This document shows positions 17,110 to 27,664 of a DNA stretch of 64,000 nt, one piece after another. The stretch lies in the NCBI RefSeq assembly GCF_001639065.2, contig NZ_LQXO02000022.1:124001-188000 (forward strand). Direction: 5' to 3'. Below the pieces are notes generated by a model. That model was not told where the DNA came from, did no database searches, and was given only the letters and a program-made list of their open reading frames with translations. Made by a program: the position numbers and the translations under genes. The stretch is from Vibrio barjaei. GTDB lineage: Bacteria > Pseudomonadota > Gammaproteobacteria > Enterobacterales > Vibrionaceae. Position 1 is the first letter of the stretch. Each line of letters begins with the position of its first letter.

Positions 17110-17400
17110 ATGAGCAAACTTACTCAAATCATACTGGCTTCGGTCCTTCTTTCACTCTCATCATTCTCATTTGCTAACGAGCAAACGCCGCGACATGGTG
17201 AGTATGTTGGTGAAGCGGAAGTATTGGTTAGGAATGTGGTCAGTACAAAAGTAAAAACCTGCCTTTACAAAGGCAGTACCGAGGAGCCCGTAGAGCTTAA
17301 ATGGGGCAAAACGTTGACCTGTCCAGACTCGATAACCATCAACGGCAATGTGATTCATGAAGGTGATGGGCTTAATACATCGGGCCACAAGCGAATGTAA
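17110..17400 (+). CDS. Small exported protein of unknown function
   Basis: The 96-residue precursor has a clear Sec signal peptide, MSKLTQIILASVLLSLSSFS, with likely cleavage after FANE-type SFA. The mature part of about 73 residues is basic and has two Cys (KTCLYKG and LTCPDS) that could form one disulfide in the periplasm. AAGGGG lies 8 bases before the ATG. I do not recognise the family. It stands alone, with a 249-base region before it in which I see no further gene. Confidence 0.7.
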   Translation: MSKLTQIILASVLLSLSSFSFANEQTPRHGEYVGEAEVLVRNVVSTKVKTCLYKGSTEEPVELKWGKTLTCPDSITINGNVIHEGDGLNTSGHKRM

Positions 17401-17480
17401 GACGAAATCTATGTTCGTTAAATGAAAGAAACCGAGATTGACATCTCGGTTTCGAAATCTTGGGGAAAAACTAACAGGCG

Positions 17481-18047
17481 TTATGCTTCAGAAACGACGC
17501 TAACACAAGCGAGACTGACGTCTTGATCGATATAGGCCATGCCGAGCTTATTTAAGTAATCCATTCTATCCGCGGTTCGCAGGTCAATATCTGGACCTTC
17601 AATATTGTTGCTTTGATAAATCTGCGCTAAGTGCGCCATAAACTGCTCACCTACGCTCATCATTAGCAGGCTCATCGCCCCCACATCGGGCTTTACTTTG
17701 TCGCGTTGTTTTTCTGATAAATTCACCGCAAGGACAATAGGTTCTTCTTCACCTTCAAAACGAACGCTGCGGTCTCGAACGGTTTGCTGTGCCCAATAAT
17801 AAGCCAATTCTTTACTTTGAGTCAGAAAGACAGGCTCGACAGATTCGGTGTAATTGTTACCTATCGTTGCCATGGTCTTTTTCGCGGCTTGGTTAAGGGC
17901 TTTGTCACCGGAGCGCTTTAGCCCTTGCCCTTGGATAGAGCTCAGTAGCGCAGATGAAGTGCCGTGATACCAAACATCACTGGTTGCAAAGCCATCTTGT
18001 GAAAGTAACTCTTTAGAATCTTGAAGATAGGGAGGAACTGTAGTCAT
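17481..18047 (-). CDS. Unknown protein with an ADP-ribosyltransferase-like HGT motif
   Basis: The 188-residue protein begins MTTVPPYLQDSKELLSQ when ATG 18047 is used; GAGA 6 bases upstream supports this over the TTG at 18062. The segment VWYHGTSSALLSSIQGQGLK near residue 30, followed later by VFLTQSKELAYYWAQ, is laid out like the substrate-side His and strand pair of ADP-ribosyltransferase-fold proteins. A Glu-containing third motif is not obvious. The function is unknown. It ends 82 bases after the exported-protein gene, which is on the opposite strand. Confidence 0.6.
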   Translation of the reverse strand: MTTVPPYLQDSKELLSQDGFATSDVWYHGTSSALLSSIQGQGLKRSGDKALNQAAKKTMATIGNNYTESVEPVFLTQSKELAYYWAQQTVRDRSVRFEGEEEPIVLAVNLSEKQRDKVKPDVGAMSLLMMSVGEQFMAHLAQIYQSNNIEGPDIDLRTADRMDYLNKLGMAYIDQDVSLACVSVVSEA

Positions 18048-18186
18048 AGGCATTCTCGACAAACATGAATGAATTTAGTCTAACAGAAGTGGAGAGTGAG
18101 ACTGCGTCTTGGGGCGCAATTCTCACTCTCTAGGTGTGCTATCTATTTACTCTCATAAGTGTGTAGAGAGCAAATCGCCACCTTAA

Positions 18187-19785
18187 TTAGTCGAACTGGT
18201 GAGAAGTATTCAATTCACCCGCTGCTTTCAACGCATTTTCACCTGCAAAGTATTCTTTGTGGTCATCACCCATGTCTGAGCCAGACATGTTTTGGTGTTT
18301 CACACAGGCAATACCTTGACGGATTTCTTTACGTTGAACATTTGCTACGTAGCCCAACATGCCTTGCTCACCGAAGTACTCTTTCGCTAGGTTGTCAGTT
18401 GACAATGCAGCAGTGTGGTATGTTGGTAGCGTGATTAGGTGGTGGAAGATCCCCGCTTCACGAGAGGCATCCGCTTGGAAAGTGCGAATCTTTTCATCAG
18501 CACGCTTAGACAGTTCAGTTTCGTCGTACTCAGCGCTCATTAGGTTAGCGCGCTCGTATGCTGATACATCTTCACCTGCTTCAACCATTGCATCATAAGC
18601 TTGCTGACGGAAGTTAAGTGTCCAGTTGAATGATGGTGAGTTGTTATAAACTAGCTTAGCGTTCGGGTGAACTTCACGTACGCCGTCCATCATCTCTTTG
18701 ATTTGCCCAATATGTGGTTTCTCAGTTTCAATCCACAGTAGGTCGGCACCAGCATTAATCGCCTCGATACAGTCAAATACGCAACGGTCTTCACCAGTGC
18801 CTTGACGGAATTGATATAGACCTGAAGGTAGACGCTTAGGACGTACCAGCTTACCTTCACGGTTGAAACAAACGTCGCCTTGCTTCATATCTGCTACATC
18901 GATCTCTTCCACGTCTAGGTAAGAGTTGTAGATGTCGCCTTGGTCGCCTGGCTCTTTAACTACTGCGATTTCTTTTGTTAGGCCAGCACCTTGTGAGTCA
19001 GTACGTGCAACGATGATGCCGTTATCGATACCTAGCTCAAGGAAAGCGTAACGTAGTGCACGAAGTTTGGCATGGAAATCCGCGTGAGGTACCGTTACTT
19101 TACCGTCTTGGTGACCACATTGTTTCTCATCCGCTACTTGGTTTTCGATTTGAAGACAACAAGCACCAGCTTCGATCATCTGTTTTGCCATTAGGTAAGT
19201 TGCTTCTGCGTTACCAAAGCCTGCATCAATATCCGCGATGATAGGCACAACGTGCGTTACGTGATTATCGATTTGGTCTTGAATAGAATCTTGTAGATCC
19301 ACATCACCTGCTTCACGAGCAGCATCAAGAGCACGGAATAAACCACCCAGTTCACGAGCATCGGCTTGGCGTAGGAAGGTGTAAAGCTCTTCTACTAAAC
19401 CAGCAACCGATGTTTTCTCATGCATTGATTGGTCAGGCAGTGGACCAAACTCTGAACGAAGTGCTGCAACCATCCAACCAGAAAGGTATAGGTAGCGACG
19501 GTCGGTTTTACCACCGAAGTGCTTTTTAATAGAAATCAGTTTTTGTTGACCGATGAAACCATGCCAGCAACCCAACGATTGAGTGTACTTAGAACTGTCT
19601 TCATCGTAGGCCGCCATATCAGCACGCATAATATCTGCAGTGTATTGCGCGATATCTAGACCCGTTTTGAATTTGTTTTGAGCACGCATGCGAGCAGCAG
19701 ATTCTGGGTTAATAGCATCCCATGGAGCACCAGCAGCGCGTTTTGCAACTTCTATCATTTCGATATCTTGAGTGATTTGCGACAT
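18187..19785 (-). CDS. aceA: Isocitrate lyase
   Basis: This 532-residue enzyme splits isocitrate into succinate and glyoxylate, the first glyoxylate-shunt step for growth on acetate and fatty acids. The catalytic loop EKQCGHQDGK near residue 215 holds the active Cys in the K-x-CGH signature. PIIADIDAGFGNAEATY near 180 holds the Mg-binding Asp. The length matches the larger isocitrate lyase subfamily of about 530 residues rather than the 434-residue E. coli AceA. It diverges from the LysR gene at 19959, with malate synthase beyond it, so all three form one pathway locus. Confidence 0.95.
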   Translation of the reverse strand: MSQITQDIEMIEVAKRAAGAPWDAINPESAARMRAQNKFKTGLDIAQYTADIMRADMAAYDEDSSKYTQSLGCWHGFIGQQKLISIKKHFGGKTDRRYLYLSGWMVAALRSEFGPLPDQSMHEKTSVAGLVEELYTFLRQADARELGGLFRALDAAREAGDVDLQDSIQDQIDNHVTHVVPIIADIDAGFGNAEATYLMAKQMIEAGACCLQIENQVADEKQCGHQDGKVTVPHADFHAKLRALRYAFLELGIDNGIIVARTDSQGAGLTKEIAVVKEPGDQGDIYNSYLDVEEIDVADMKQGDVCFNREGKLVRPKRLPSGLYQFRQGTGEDRCVFDCIEAINAGADLLWIETEKPHIGQIKEMMDGVREVHPNAKLVYNNSPSFNWTLNFRQQAYDAMVEAGEDVSAYERANLMSAEYDETELSKRADEKIRTFQADASREAGIFHHLITLPTYHTAALSTDNLAKEYFGEQGMLGYVANVQRKEIRQGIACVKHQNMSGSDMGDDHKEYFAGENALKAAGELNTSHQFD

Positions 19786-19958
19786 AACTATTCCTTAGTT
19801 TCACGTTGGATATTATTGGCCAAATGGCTTAGTCGTCTTTCTCCGAGGGCTTCATGTTTCAGATGGGACGACCCGTTTAATTTGTTGTTATGGACAAATC
19901 GTAGCTGCATGTGTGATAATTTTGTTAATTTATAGTTATTATATTCGGTATTTTTTAT

Positions 19959-20912
19959 ATGAATATTGCTCGTATAGACCTTAATTTACTTGTGTATTTA
20001 GACATGTTGCTACGGGAAAGAAATGTCACCAGAGCAGCAAATCAGTTGGGTATTACCCAACCCGCCATGAGTAATGGTTTACGCCGATTACGTGATCTGT
20101 TTGAAGATCCGTTGTTGGTTAGAACGAGCGAGGGAATGATACCGACAGAGCGTGCGCAAAAGCTGCAACCAGTGATTCGCAATATCTTGGCAAACGTTGA
20201 AAAGACGCTACAACCGACCACCGAATTCCACGCCGATGACAGTGAGCGGGTGTTTCGCATAATGGCTAGTGACTATGCGGAGTCCACCATTATTCAACCC
20301 TTGCTTAAGCGGCTAAGTGAAATAGCGCCAAAAATCCGCTTAGACATCATGACCCCCAGTGATGTGAGCTACCAAGATGTAGAACAAGGAACGGTGGATA
20401 TCATCATCAATCGATTTGATGATATTCCTCAATCCTTCCATCAAATGAGTTTGTGGCACGACGGCTTTTCGTGTTTGTTTAGCTGCGATAACCCGATAGC
20501 GGATAACTTTGATTTGTTGTCGTATTTGAAAGCACAGCATATTTGGGTAAGTAAAACCGGGATGGGGACTGGGGTTGGGATTAATCCAAGTGAAGCGCAA
20601 AAGCTCGGTTGGATTGATGAAGCGCTGATGCGTATTGGTAAGACTCGCAACATTACCGTGTTCACTCGACACTATTTGTCGGCCATCTTATTTGCCCAGC
20701 AGAAGAACCTGATCCTTACCATTCCAACCAAAGCGGCGCAGCTTCAGCGTCATAATCCCAAGCTTCTGATAAAGCCGGCACCATTTGCGATTGAGCCTTT
20801 TGAAGTGAAGATGGCCTGGAGCCCACTTTTGCAAAGTAATCCGGATCACCAATGGATGAGACGCTTGATTAAGAGTGTGGCAAACGAGTTAGAAAGTGGC
20901 GTAACGGAGTAG
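19959..20912 (+). CDS. LysR-family regulator at the glyoxylate shunt locus
   Basis: The 317-residue protein has the LysR HTH at its N-terminus: LNLLVYLDMLLRERNVTRAANQLGITQPAMSNGLRRLRDLFEDPLLVR. A type 2 periplasmic-binding effector domain follows. It lies between aceA (divergent) and malate synthase (same strand, 113 bases later), so it probably controls one or both. The effector, perhaps glyoxylate or another C2 acid, is unknown. Confidence 0.88.
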   Translation: MNIARIDLNLLVYLDMLLRERNVTRAANQLGITQPAMSNGLRRLRDLFEDPLLVRTSEGMIPTERAQKLQPVIRNILANVEKTLQPTTEFHADDSERVFRIMASDYAESTIIQPLLKRLSEIAPKIRLDIMTPSDVSYQDVEQGTVDIIINRFDDIPQSFHQMSLWHDGFSCLFSCDNPIADNFDLLSYLKAQHIWVSKTGMGTGVGINPSEAQKLGWIDEALMRIGKTRNITVFTRHYLSAILFAQQKNLILTIPTKAAQLQRHNPKLLIKPAPFAIEPFEVKMAWSPLLQSNPDHQWMRRLIKSVANELESGVTE

Positions 20913-21025
20913 TGATATTAGGTATTTATTATGTGAATGTTCACTATAAATGGCATAAATTAGCTAAATTTTTGTCTGTTACGTAAATTTATTGAATAGT
21001 CATCGATTAATTCGAGAGAGATTTT

Positions 21026-23212
21026 ATGAGCAATCGTATTCAACAGGGAAGCTTGAACATTGATAGCACCCTCTACCAATTAGTTAATGAACAGGTGATG
21101 CCGGGCACTGGCATTAATGCTGACGACTTTTGGCAATCCTTTGAGTCTATTCTTAAAGACTTAGCGCCTAAAAATCGCGCGTTATTGATCAAGCGTGATG
21201 ATCTACAGCATCAGATTGACGCTTGGCACCAAGAGCGAGCTGGGCATGCAATAGATGCTGGGGAATACAAACAGTTCCTACAAGAGATTGGCTACCTAGT
21301 TCCGGAAGGCGATGACTTCCAAGTCACCACTGCCAGTGTTGAGCCTGAGATTGCAACGCAAGCAGGTCCTCAATTGGTCGTTCCTATTATGAATGCTCGC
21401 TTTGCCTTGAATGCTGCTAATGCTCGTTGGGGAAGTCTTTACGATGCGCTTTACGGAACAGACGTCATCAGTGAAAGCGATGGCGCAGAGAAAGGTGGAA
21501 GCTTTAATCCGGTTCGTGGCGCAAAAGTGGTGGCTTATGCTCGAGAGTTTCTTGATGAAGCAGCACCGCTAAATGGTGTCTCTCATAAAGATGTTACGCA
21601 ATACAGTATCAGCAACGTCAGTATCGGCAATACGTTAACCGCAACGTTGGAAAACGGTGAGGAAGTTACGTTGATTGATAGTGATCAGTTCATCGGATAT
21701 CAAGGGGACGCGAGCGCACCATCTTGCATCCTGTTGAAGCACAATAATCTGCATATTGAGATTCAAATCGATCCGACAGCTCCTATTGGAAGTGTTGACG
21801 CCGCGGGTATCAAGGATGTGCTGGTGGAAGCGGCACTTACTACGATTATGGATTGCGAAGATTCAGTAGCCGCAGTGGATGGTGAAGACAAAACGCTTGC
21901 CTATGGAAACTGGTTAGGGCTGATGAAAGGCGACCTACAAGAGTCGCTTGAGAAAAATGGTAAAACCATTGTTCGTAGTCTTAATCCTGACCGTCATTAT
22001 ACTAGCGTGTCTGGTGGAGAAATTTCGCTCAAAGGCCGCAGTATGTTGTTTATACGAAATGTGGGCCACTTAATGACGAACCCGGCCATTATTGATGCGC
22101 AAGGTAATGAAGTGCCTGAAGGTATCATGGATGGCATGATTACATCGTTAATTGCAATGCATGACTTGAAAGGCAACAGCCAGTATCAAAACTCAACCGC
22201 TAACAGTATTAATATCGTTAAGCCTAAGATGCACGGCCCTGAAGAAGTAGCATTTACCAATGAACTGTTTGGTCGTATTGAAGATGCCCTAGGTTTAGAG
22301 AGATACACAATCAAAGTTGGCATTATGGATGAAGAGCGCCGTACGTCGGTTAACTTGAAAGAGTGTATCCGCGCTGCGAAAGATCGTGTGGTGTTTATTA
22401 ACACTGGGTTCTTAGACCGAACTGGTGATGAGATTCATACCAGTATGGAAGCTGGCCCCTTCGCTCCTAAAGCCCAGCTGAAGAGCATGACTTGGATTGG
22501 TGCATACGAAGATCAAAACGTCGACCTTGGCCTTGCCTGTGGATTGCAAGGTAAAGCACAGATCGGTAAAGGGATGTGGCCTGAGCCCGATAATATGGCC
22601 AAGATGATGGAAGCTAAAATTGGTCACCCTCAAGCTGGCGCTAATACCGCTTGGGTTCCATCACCAACTGCGGCAACACTCCATGCGCTGCACTACCATA
22701 AAGTAAGTGTGCCTAGCCGCCAAAAAGAATTACGCGAGCGAGTTCGAGCGAATGTGGACGACATCTTGACGATTCCGTTGCTAGGCAATCAAAAGTTGAC
22801 GGCGAAAGATATCCAAAGTGAGTTAGATAACAATACGCAAGGCATCTTAGGTTATGTTGTACGCTGGATTGACCAAGGTGTTGGCTGTTCTAAAGTGCCG
22901 GATATCAACGATATTGGCCTGATGGAAGACAGAGCGACACTACGTATCTCTAGTCAACATATCGCTAACTGGCTACGTCACGGCATCTGTGATGACGCGC
23001 AGGTTATGAAAACCATGAAGCGTATGGCTGCGGTTGTTGATGAGCAAAATGCAGGTGACCCTAACTATCAAAATATGGCGCCTGATTTTGAAAGTAGCAT
23101 TGCGTTTTCAGCAGCATGCCAGCTTGTATTTGAAGGCTGTGCACAACCTAATGGTTACACGGAGCCTGTTCTTCATGCGATGCGCTTGAAGCTAAAAGCA
23201 ACCCAACACTAA
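21026..23212 (+). CDS. glcB: Malate synthase G
   Basis: The 728-residue enzyme condenses glyoxylate and acetyl-CoA to malate. The length and the N-terminal domain identify the monomeric G isoform (723 residues in E. coli), not AceB. Motifs include [15 protein letters not shown] near residue 273 and [21 protein letters not shown] near 395. [13 protein letters not shown] near 433 holds the Mg ligand Glu, and [18 protein letters not shown] is near 545. The ATG at 21026 follows a GAGAGAG ribosome site. A strong terminator ends the transcript at 23261. Confidence 0.95.
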   Translation: MSNRIQQGSLNIDSTLYQLVNEQVMPGTGINADDFWQSFESILKDLAPKNRALLIKRDDLQHQIDAWHQERAGHAIDAGEYKQFLQEIGYLVPEGDDFQVTTASVEPEIATQAGPQLVVPIMNARFALNAANARWGSLYDALYGTDVISESDGAEKGGSFNPVRGAKVVAYAREFLDEAAPLNGVSHKDVTQYSISNVSIGNTLTATLENGEEVTLIDSDQFIGYQGDASAPSCILLKHNNLHIEIQIDPTAPIGSVDAAGIKDVLVEAALTTIMDCEDSVAAVDGEDKTLAYGNWLGLMKGDLQESLEKNGKTIVRSLNPDRHYTSVSGGEISLKGRSMLFIRNVGHLMTNPAIIDAQGNEVPEGIMDGMITSLIAMHDLKGNSQYQNSTANSINIVKPKMHGPEEVAFTNELFGRIEDALGLERYTIKVGIMDEERRTSVNLKECIRAAKDRVVFINTGFLDRTGDEIHTSMEAGPFAPKAQLKSMTWIGAYEDQNVDLGLACGLQGKAQIGKGMWPEPDNMAKMMEAKIGHPQAGANTAWVPSPTAATLHALHYHKVSVPSRQKELRERVRANVDDILTIPLLGNQKLTAKDIQSELDNNTQGILGYVVRWIDQGVGCSKVPDINDIGLMEDRATLRISSQHIANWLRHGICDDAQVMKTMKRMAAVVDEQNAGDPNYQNMAPDFESSIAFSAACQLVFEGCAQPNGYTEPVLHAMRLKLKATQH

Positions 23213-23260
23213 ACAATTAACTATAAAAGAAACACCCCCAATTAAACCGAGCCCAAGGTG

Positions 23261-23287
23261 CCGCGCTTTATAGCGCGGTTTTTTTTA
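23261..23287 (+). terminator. Terminator of glcB
   Basis: CCGCGC (23261-23266), loop TTTATA, GCGCGG (23273-23278), then eight T. Confidence 0.92.
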
Positions 23288-23339
23288 TCTTGCGATTAAG
23301 CCATTTTAAATGTTGGGGGAATATATGGCAGATAAAAAA

Positions 23340-23363
23340 ACACCGAGAACATGGTCTCGGTGT
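23340..23363 (-). terminator. Terminator for the RecQ-family gene
   Basis: ACACCGAGA pairs with TCTCGGTGT. On the minus strand it is followed by seven T. It lies 174 bases past the helicase stop. Nothing else is seen in 23287-23536. Confidence 0.85.
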
Positions 23364-23536
23364 GAAAGATAGTAATAGTAAACTCGGGAGGGCTGAGTCT
23401 CCCAATACAAAAATCTTAAGGATCGTTGGCTACATAGTTATGTAGAAACAGTTTGATCATATATTCACCACTCCGATTGGAACATTAGACTAAAGTGGTA
23501 AAGCGAATAGCAAACTTGAAAACTGATTTTTCATTT

Positions 23537-25669
23537 TTATTTCACAGAATTTTTTGCGTTTGATGAGATTTTTGCTACGACACACTTCAAAACGGCATAG
23601 TCGTAGTTCTGCTCGAGGTGCTCATAGAGCGGCTTGAGTTTGAAATCTTCTAATGTATTTAAACTAATTGCTGTTGTTGTGATGTTATCAAACTCTGCCT
23701 CACTAATATCGACGACTTGTTCGAGTTGGCAGGCATTGATCTCTATCGCTTTGGCTAAATGAGCCAATACCGTTGCCGGTTTAATATTACGCTCAGTCGC
23801 AATCTGTTCAGGCGTTAATCCTTGTTGAAGTCGTGTTAGTGACTCAAGCTCAGTCTCATTTAAGACTATTTCTTGCTCAGTTTTGGGCTCGATAGCATCA
23901 ATAAAGCGCTGACCATATTTATTGATTTTAGTCTCGCCAAACCCTGAGATTTGATGCAGCTCGTTAAGTTGTTGAGGTCTCTCCATCGATAGCGCTTCTA
24001 ATGTCGCGTCGCTACAGATGATATAGGCAGGAACTTGTTGCTCTGTTGCTAATGATGAGCGCACCTGTTTTAATACATCAAACTGTTTGATGTCTCCTGT
24101 TGAAAGTCCAGTACGGCGACTTTTAGTGCTAGAGCGAGCTTTTGAATTAGAACTACGAAGCTTTCGTAATTGGATAGGGGCTTCACCTTTCAAGTATGGT
24201 CGACAATGTTCGGTCAAGCGGAGACTGCCATGATCTCCATGTACCTCTAGCAGGTTCATGGCAAGTAATTGACGAAATACGCCTTGCCATTGTTTCGCGC
24301 TTAGTTCGGTGCCGATACCGAACGTAGAGACGTTATGGTGCTGGTTTTGTTCAATTCTTTGGTCTGATTTACCCAGTAGGATATTAATTAAATAGCTGGC
24401 ACCAAAGCGTTGCTCGGTACGAAACACGGTAGAAAGTGCTTTTTGAGTCGCTTTGAGTCCATCCCAAGTCTCAGGTGGTGTAAGACAGTTATCACAGTTA
24501 CCGCACGGCTGTTCCAGTGATTCTCCAAAATAAGCCAAGAGTGCTTGGCGACGACAAGTGGCAAGATCGCAGTAGCCCAGCAGTGCATTGAGTTTTTGAA
24601 TGGAAGTAAATTTGAATTGCTCCGAAGCGTCGGAGTTTTGCACCATTTGGCGTTGTAATACCATGTCTTGCATACCAAAAGCCATCCAGGCGTTGGCTGG
24701 CTGACCATCACGTCCGGCACGTCCCGTCTCTTGGTAATAGGCTTCAATACTCTTTGGCAGACTTAAGTGTCCAACAAAACGTACATTAGGCTTATCAATC
24801 CCCATACCAAACGCAATCGTAGCAACGATGACGATGCCATCTTCTCGTAAGAACCTTTGTTGATTCAAAGCTCGTTGATCCGCTGACATACCGGCATGAT
24901 AAGGAAGAGCTACCCTACCTAACTCATTGAGCCATTGAGCCGTTTCTTCAACCTTTTTTCGGGACAGGCAATAGATAATACCTGCATCTTCTGGATGATG
25001 AGCTTGGATAAAGGACCAAAGTTCTTGCTTGGCATTGCTAAGATCCGAGACGTGGTATTGAATATTTGGTCTATCAAAACTGTGAACGAAGACTTCGGCG
25101 TTCTCCAAGGCCAGTTGCTCGATAATTTCTTGCTGTGTCCGACTATCCGCAGTCGCGGTAAGTGCGATTCGCGGAACAGAAGGAAAGCGCTGCTTTAGGA
25201 CATCCAGCTTTTGGTATTCAGGACGAAAGTCGTGCCCCCATTGGCTAACGCAGTGTGCTTCATCAATGGCGAATAACGATAAATGGCACTGCTCTAGCAG
25301 ACCAAGCGTTCGTTCCAGCACTAGTCGTTCAGGAGCCACATACAGAATATCGATATCACCTGATCTGAGCTGTTGTTCGACAACCTGCTGATCATAGGGG
25401 GTTAAGGTTGAGTTTAAATATGCGGCTTTTACACCGATCTGATGAAGGGCATCGACTTGGTCTTGCATCAAAGCAATGAGTGGTGACACAACAATCCCAA
25501 CCCCTTGACGCAAAATGGCAGGGATCTGATAACAGATGGATTTTCCGCCCCCAGTAGGCATTAAGGTCAGTACATCGTTTCCCGATATCAGGGTCTCGAT
25601 GATGGACTCTTGTTGATGACGGAATTCATCGTAACCAAAAAGGGATTTGAGTAATTGTTGAGGAGTCAT
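23537..25669 (-). CDS. RecQ-family ATP-dependent DNA helicase
   Basis: The 710-residue protein carries the superfamily 2 motor: Walker [17 protein letters not shown] near residue 38, Walker [19 protein letters not shown] near 135, ALTATAD, and [37 protein letters not shown] zinc-binding RQC part has four Cys ([10 protein letters not shown], then PCGNCDNC). An HRDC domain follows near residue 555 ([27 protein letters not shown]). A C-terminal helical extension with a HTH-like [21 protein letters not shown] makes it about 100 residues longer than E. coli RecQ. It unwinds DNA 3' to 5' in repair. It may be a second RecQ-type helicase in the genome. Confidence 0.93.
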   Translation of the reverse strand: MTPQQLLKSLFGYDEFRHQQESIIETLISGNDVLTLMPTGGGKSICYQIPAILRQGVGIVVSPLIALMQDQVDALHQIGVKAAYLNSTLTPYDQQVVEQQLRSGDIDILYVAPERLVLERTLGLLEQCHLSLFAIDEAHCVSQWGHDFRPEYQKLDVLKQRFPSVPRIALTATADSRTQQEIIEQLALENAEVFVHSFDRPNIQYHVSDLSNAKQELWSFIQAHHPEDAGIIYCLSRKKVEETAQWLNELGRVALPYHAGMSADQRALNQQRFLREDGIVIVATIAFGMGIDKPNVRFVGHLSLPKSIEAYYQETGRAGRDGQPANAWMAFGMQDMVLQRQMVQNSDASEQFKFTSIQKLNALLGYCDLATCRRQALLAYFGESLEQPCGNCDNCLTPPETWDGLKATQKALSTVFRTEQRFGASYLINILLGKSDQRIEQNQHHNVSTFGIGTELSAKQWQGVFRQLLAMNLLEVHGDHGSLRLTEHCRPYLKGEAPIQLRKLRSSNSKARSSTKSRRTGLSTGDIKQFDVLKQVRSSLATEQQVPAYIICSDATLEALSMERPQQLNELHQISGFGETKINKYGQRFIDAIEPKTEQEIVLNETELESLTRLQQGLTPEQIATERNIKPATVLAHLAKAIEINACQLEQVVDISEAEFDNITTTAISLNTLEDFKLKPLYEHLEQNYDYAVLKCVVAKISSNAKNSVK

Positions 25670-26001
25670 TGGTTTGGCTATATTCGGATAAGTTGAGACA
25701 GTCTCTCAATCGTGACGTTCCTTTTCAAGCACAGTCTGCTGTGACTTGAGGTTGTTCGAGTTAACTCAATGAAAGGATGCAATAAAAGTTGTAGTCGGTG
25801 GTTTAGAAATCAAAAAAGTGGATTGAGTAAGAAAGAAGAGAGAGGAGAGATAGTCGGGCTTAGCTTGGCATATAAGCCCGACTTATACGGAGCTTTGGAA
25901 TACGTTAGCACTCCATTGCTAGTCACTCTTTGTTGCAAGTGACGTCTTTTTAGAACAAAGGGTAACAAAAAAGTTCCATTACCCTTGTTCAAAAAGTTGT
26001 C
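25670..26001. other. Intergenic region with stacked hairpins beyond nagB
   Basis: No gene was seen. Two strong inverted repeats lie here. One is AGTCGGGCTTA (25852-25862) with TAAGCCCGACT (25873-25883). The other is 25953-25965 with TTACCCTTGTTC (25979-25990), which leaves a single bulged A. The second begins 12 bases after the nagB stop and may protect or end its mRNA. On the plus strand GTCACT (25922-25927) with AGTGAC is followed by GTCTTTTT, which resembles an RNA terminator, so a small plus-strand RNA is possible. Confidence 0.4.
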
Positions 26002-26802
26002 TTATAGACCTTTGATGTTCTCAACTTCAAGCTCGTTGAAGTAGCGAACCGTCTTAACTTTAAGTTCTTGCTGAGCAGCATCGTCAGCAACGATGATTGC
26101 TTTGCGGTGCATTTGAAGTGCTGTCACTGTCCACATGTGGTTTACAGAACCTTCAACTGCCATTTGTAGAGCAAGTGCTTTGTTGTGGCCTAGAGTTAGG
26201 ATCATTACTTCTTCAGCGTCTAGAAGAGTCGCAACACCGATAGTTAGTGCGTACTTAGGTACTTGATTGATATCGTTATCGAAGAAACGAGAGTTAGCGA
26301 TACGGGTATCTTCTGTCAGAGTTTTGATACGAGTACGAGATGCTAGAGAAGAACCTGGTTCATTGAATGCGATATGACCATCAATACCAACACCGCCCAT
26401 GAATAGGTTGATCTTGCCGTATGAACGAATCTTCTCTTCGTAAGCCGCACAATGAGCGTCGATGTCATCAGCTAGACCGTCAAGAAGGTTGATATTCTCT
26501 TCTTGGATGTCTACGTGATTGAAGAAGTTGTTGTACATGAACGAACGGTAAGATTCTGGGTGCTCAGGGTCGATACCAACGTACTCATCCATGTTGAAAG
26601 TAACAACGTTTTTGAAGCTTACTTCACCAGCATTGTATAGTGCGATCAGCTCTTTGTATGTAGAAAGAGGTGTTCCACCAGTTGGCAAACCTAGAACAAA
26701 TGGTTTTTCAGCAGTTGGTTGGAATGCATTGATACGCTCTGCGATATGGCGTGCTGCCCATTTGCCTACTTGTCCAGCGTTCTGTAATGGAATAAGTCTC
26801 AT
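26002..26802 (-). CDS. nagB: Glucosamine-6-phosphate deaminase
   Basis: NagB converts glucosamine-6-phosphate to fructose-6-phosphate and ammonia, the reverse direction to GlmS, during use of GlcNAc and chitin. It has 266 residues, as in E. coli. Signatures are [17 protein letters not shown] near residue 40, [21 protein letters not shown] near 70 with catalytic Asp72, and [18 protein letters not shown] near 137 with catalytic Asp141 and His143. A NagC-like operator lies 41-61 bases upstream. It is monocistronic here. Confidence 0.96.
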   Translation of the reverse strand: MRLIPLQNAGQVGKWAARHIAERINAFQPTAEKPFVLGLPTGGTPLSTYKELIALYNAGEVSFKNVVTFNMDEYVGIDPEHPESYRSFMYNNFFNHVDIQEENINLLDGLADDIDAHCAAYEEKIRSYGKINLFMGGVGIDGHIAFNEPGSSLASRTRIKTLTEDTRIANSRFFDNDINQVPKYALTIGVATLLDAEEVMILTLGHNKALALQMAVEGSVNHMWTVTALQMHRKAIIVADDAAQQELKVKTVRYFNELEVENIKGL

Positions 26803-26842
26803 GTTGATCCCCTAATAATAGAATTTAGTTTGTTCTGAAACA

Positions 26843-26863
26843 TTAATTCGCATTATAAAATAA
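26843..26863 (-). promoter_or_regulatory. NagC-like operator upstream of nagB
   Basis: A 21-base stretch with TTAATTCG at one end and AAAATAA at the other fits the NagC/Mlc pattern TTATTT-N9-AAATAA. GlcNAc-6-phosphate would relieve repression. Confidence 0.6.
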
Positions 26864-27032
26864 GTTTTTCGAGTCGGCTATTACTTTTCTGTGAATTTTG
26901 CGATTTTTCTTGATCGTGATCGCCTTTCAGCGGTTTTATGTCGACAAAATCAACAAAGTGAAAGGGATGAAAGCTAAAAATTTCGATAGATAAATAAAGT
27001 GGTTACGACACGTAAGTTAGGTCATTTTTGAA

Positions 27033-27090
27033 GGCAAAAGGCAAAAGGCAAAAGGCAAAAGGCAAAAGGCAAAAGGCAAAAGGCAAAAGG
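27033..27090 (+). repeat. Tandem array of eight 7-base units
   Basis: GGCAAAA is repeated eight times without error (27033-27088), plus GG. It lies between the 3' end of ohr and the upstream region of nagB, outside any gene, and could vary in copy number by slippage. Confidence 0.95.
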
Positions 27091-27121
27091 TAAGAGGGCG
27101 CAATGCGCCCACTAGAATCAG

Positions 27122-27544
27122 TTAGATAGCTTGACCGTTTGCAGTAACTGATACATCAACATTGCCTCGTAGGGCGTTTGAATATGGACATACTTGGTGT
27201 GCAACGCGAACCAGACCAATAGCTGCGGCGTCTTCCATATCTAATGTCACATCAAGCGCAACATCTAAAACAAATCCGCCCTGTTCGTTTGCTTTTAATG
27301 CAACCGTTGCCTTTGTCGGCGCTGCTTTTAGGCTAAGCTTCTGTTGCTGAGCAACATGGAGGATTGCGTTCGAAAAACACGCTGAATAACCAGCAGCAAA
27401 AAGCTGTTCAGGGTTAGTCGCTGCTCCCGTACCGCCAAGTGCTTTAGGGTATGACAACGCAAGATCCAATAGACCATCATCTGTAGTCACTTGGCCGTTA
27501 CGTCCAGCAAGAGCGGTAGCAGAAGTTGTATAGAGTGCAGACAT
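27122..27544 (-). CDS. ohr: Organic hydroperoxide resistance protein
   Basis: Ohr is a thiol peroxidase that reduces organic hydroperoxides with lipoylated protein as electron donor. The 140-residue protein has the peroxidatic Cys in AAGYSACFSNA near residue 60 and the resolving Cys in HQVCPYSNA near 124. The start is ATG 27544, with AAGGAACG upstream; the frame extends to 27640, but that part runs through the operators. It is divergent from the MarR-type gene, the classical ohr-ohrR arrangement. Confidence 0.95.
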   Translation of the reverse strand: MSALYTTSATALAGRNGQVTTDDGLLDLALSYPKALGGTGAATNPEQLFAAGYSACFSNAILHVAQQQKLSLKAAPTKATVALKANEQGGFVLDVALDVTLDMEDAAAIGLVRVAHQVCPYSNALRGNVDVSVTANGQAI

Positions 27545-27569
27545 GATTCGTTCCTTATATATTAATAAT

Positions 27570-27643
27570 GATTGTGCAAAATTAGATTGTGCACAAATAA
27601 TATTTCTAAATAAGAGTGATTGCAAGTATATTGTGCGCAATAT
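27570..27643. promoter_or_regulatory. OhrR-type operators between ohr and ohrR
   Basis: The perfect palindrome TTGTGCACAA lies at 27587-27596. The near-palindrome ATATTGTGCGCAATAT lies at 27628-27643, and a half copy ATTGTGCAAAA at about 27571-27581. All share TTGTGC, so one repressor can cover both promoters. Confidence 0.75.
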
Positions 27644-27664
27644 AAATAAATGGTTTGGAAAGAT

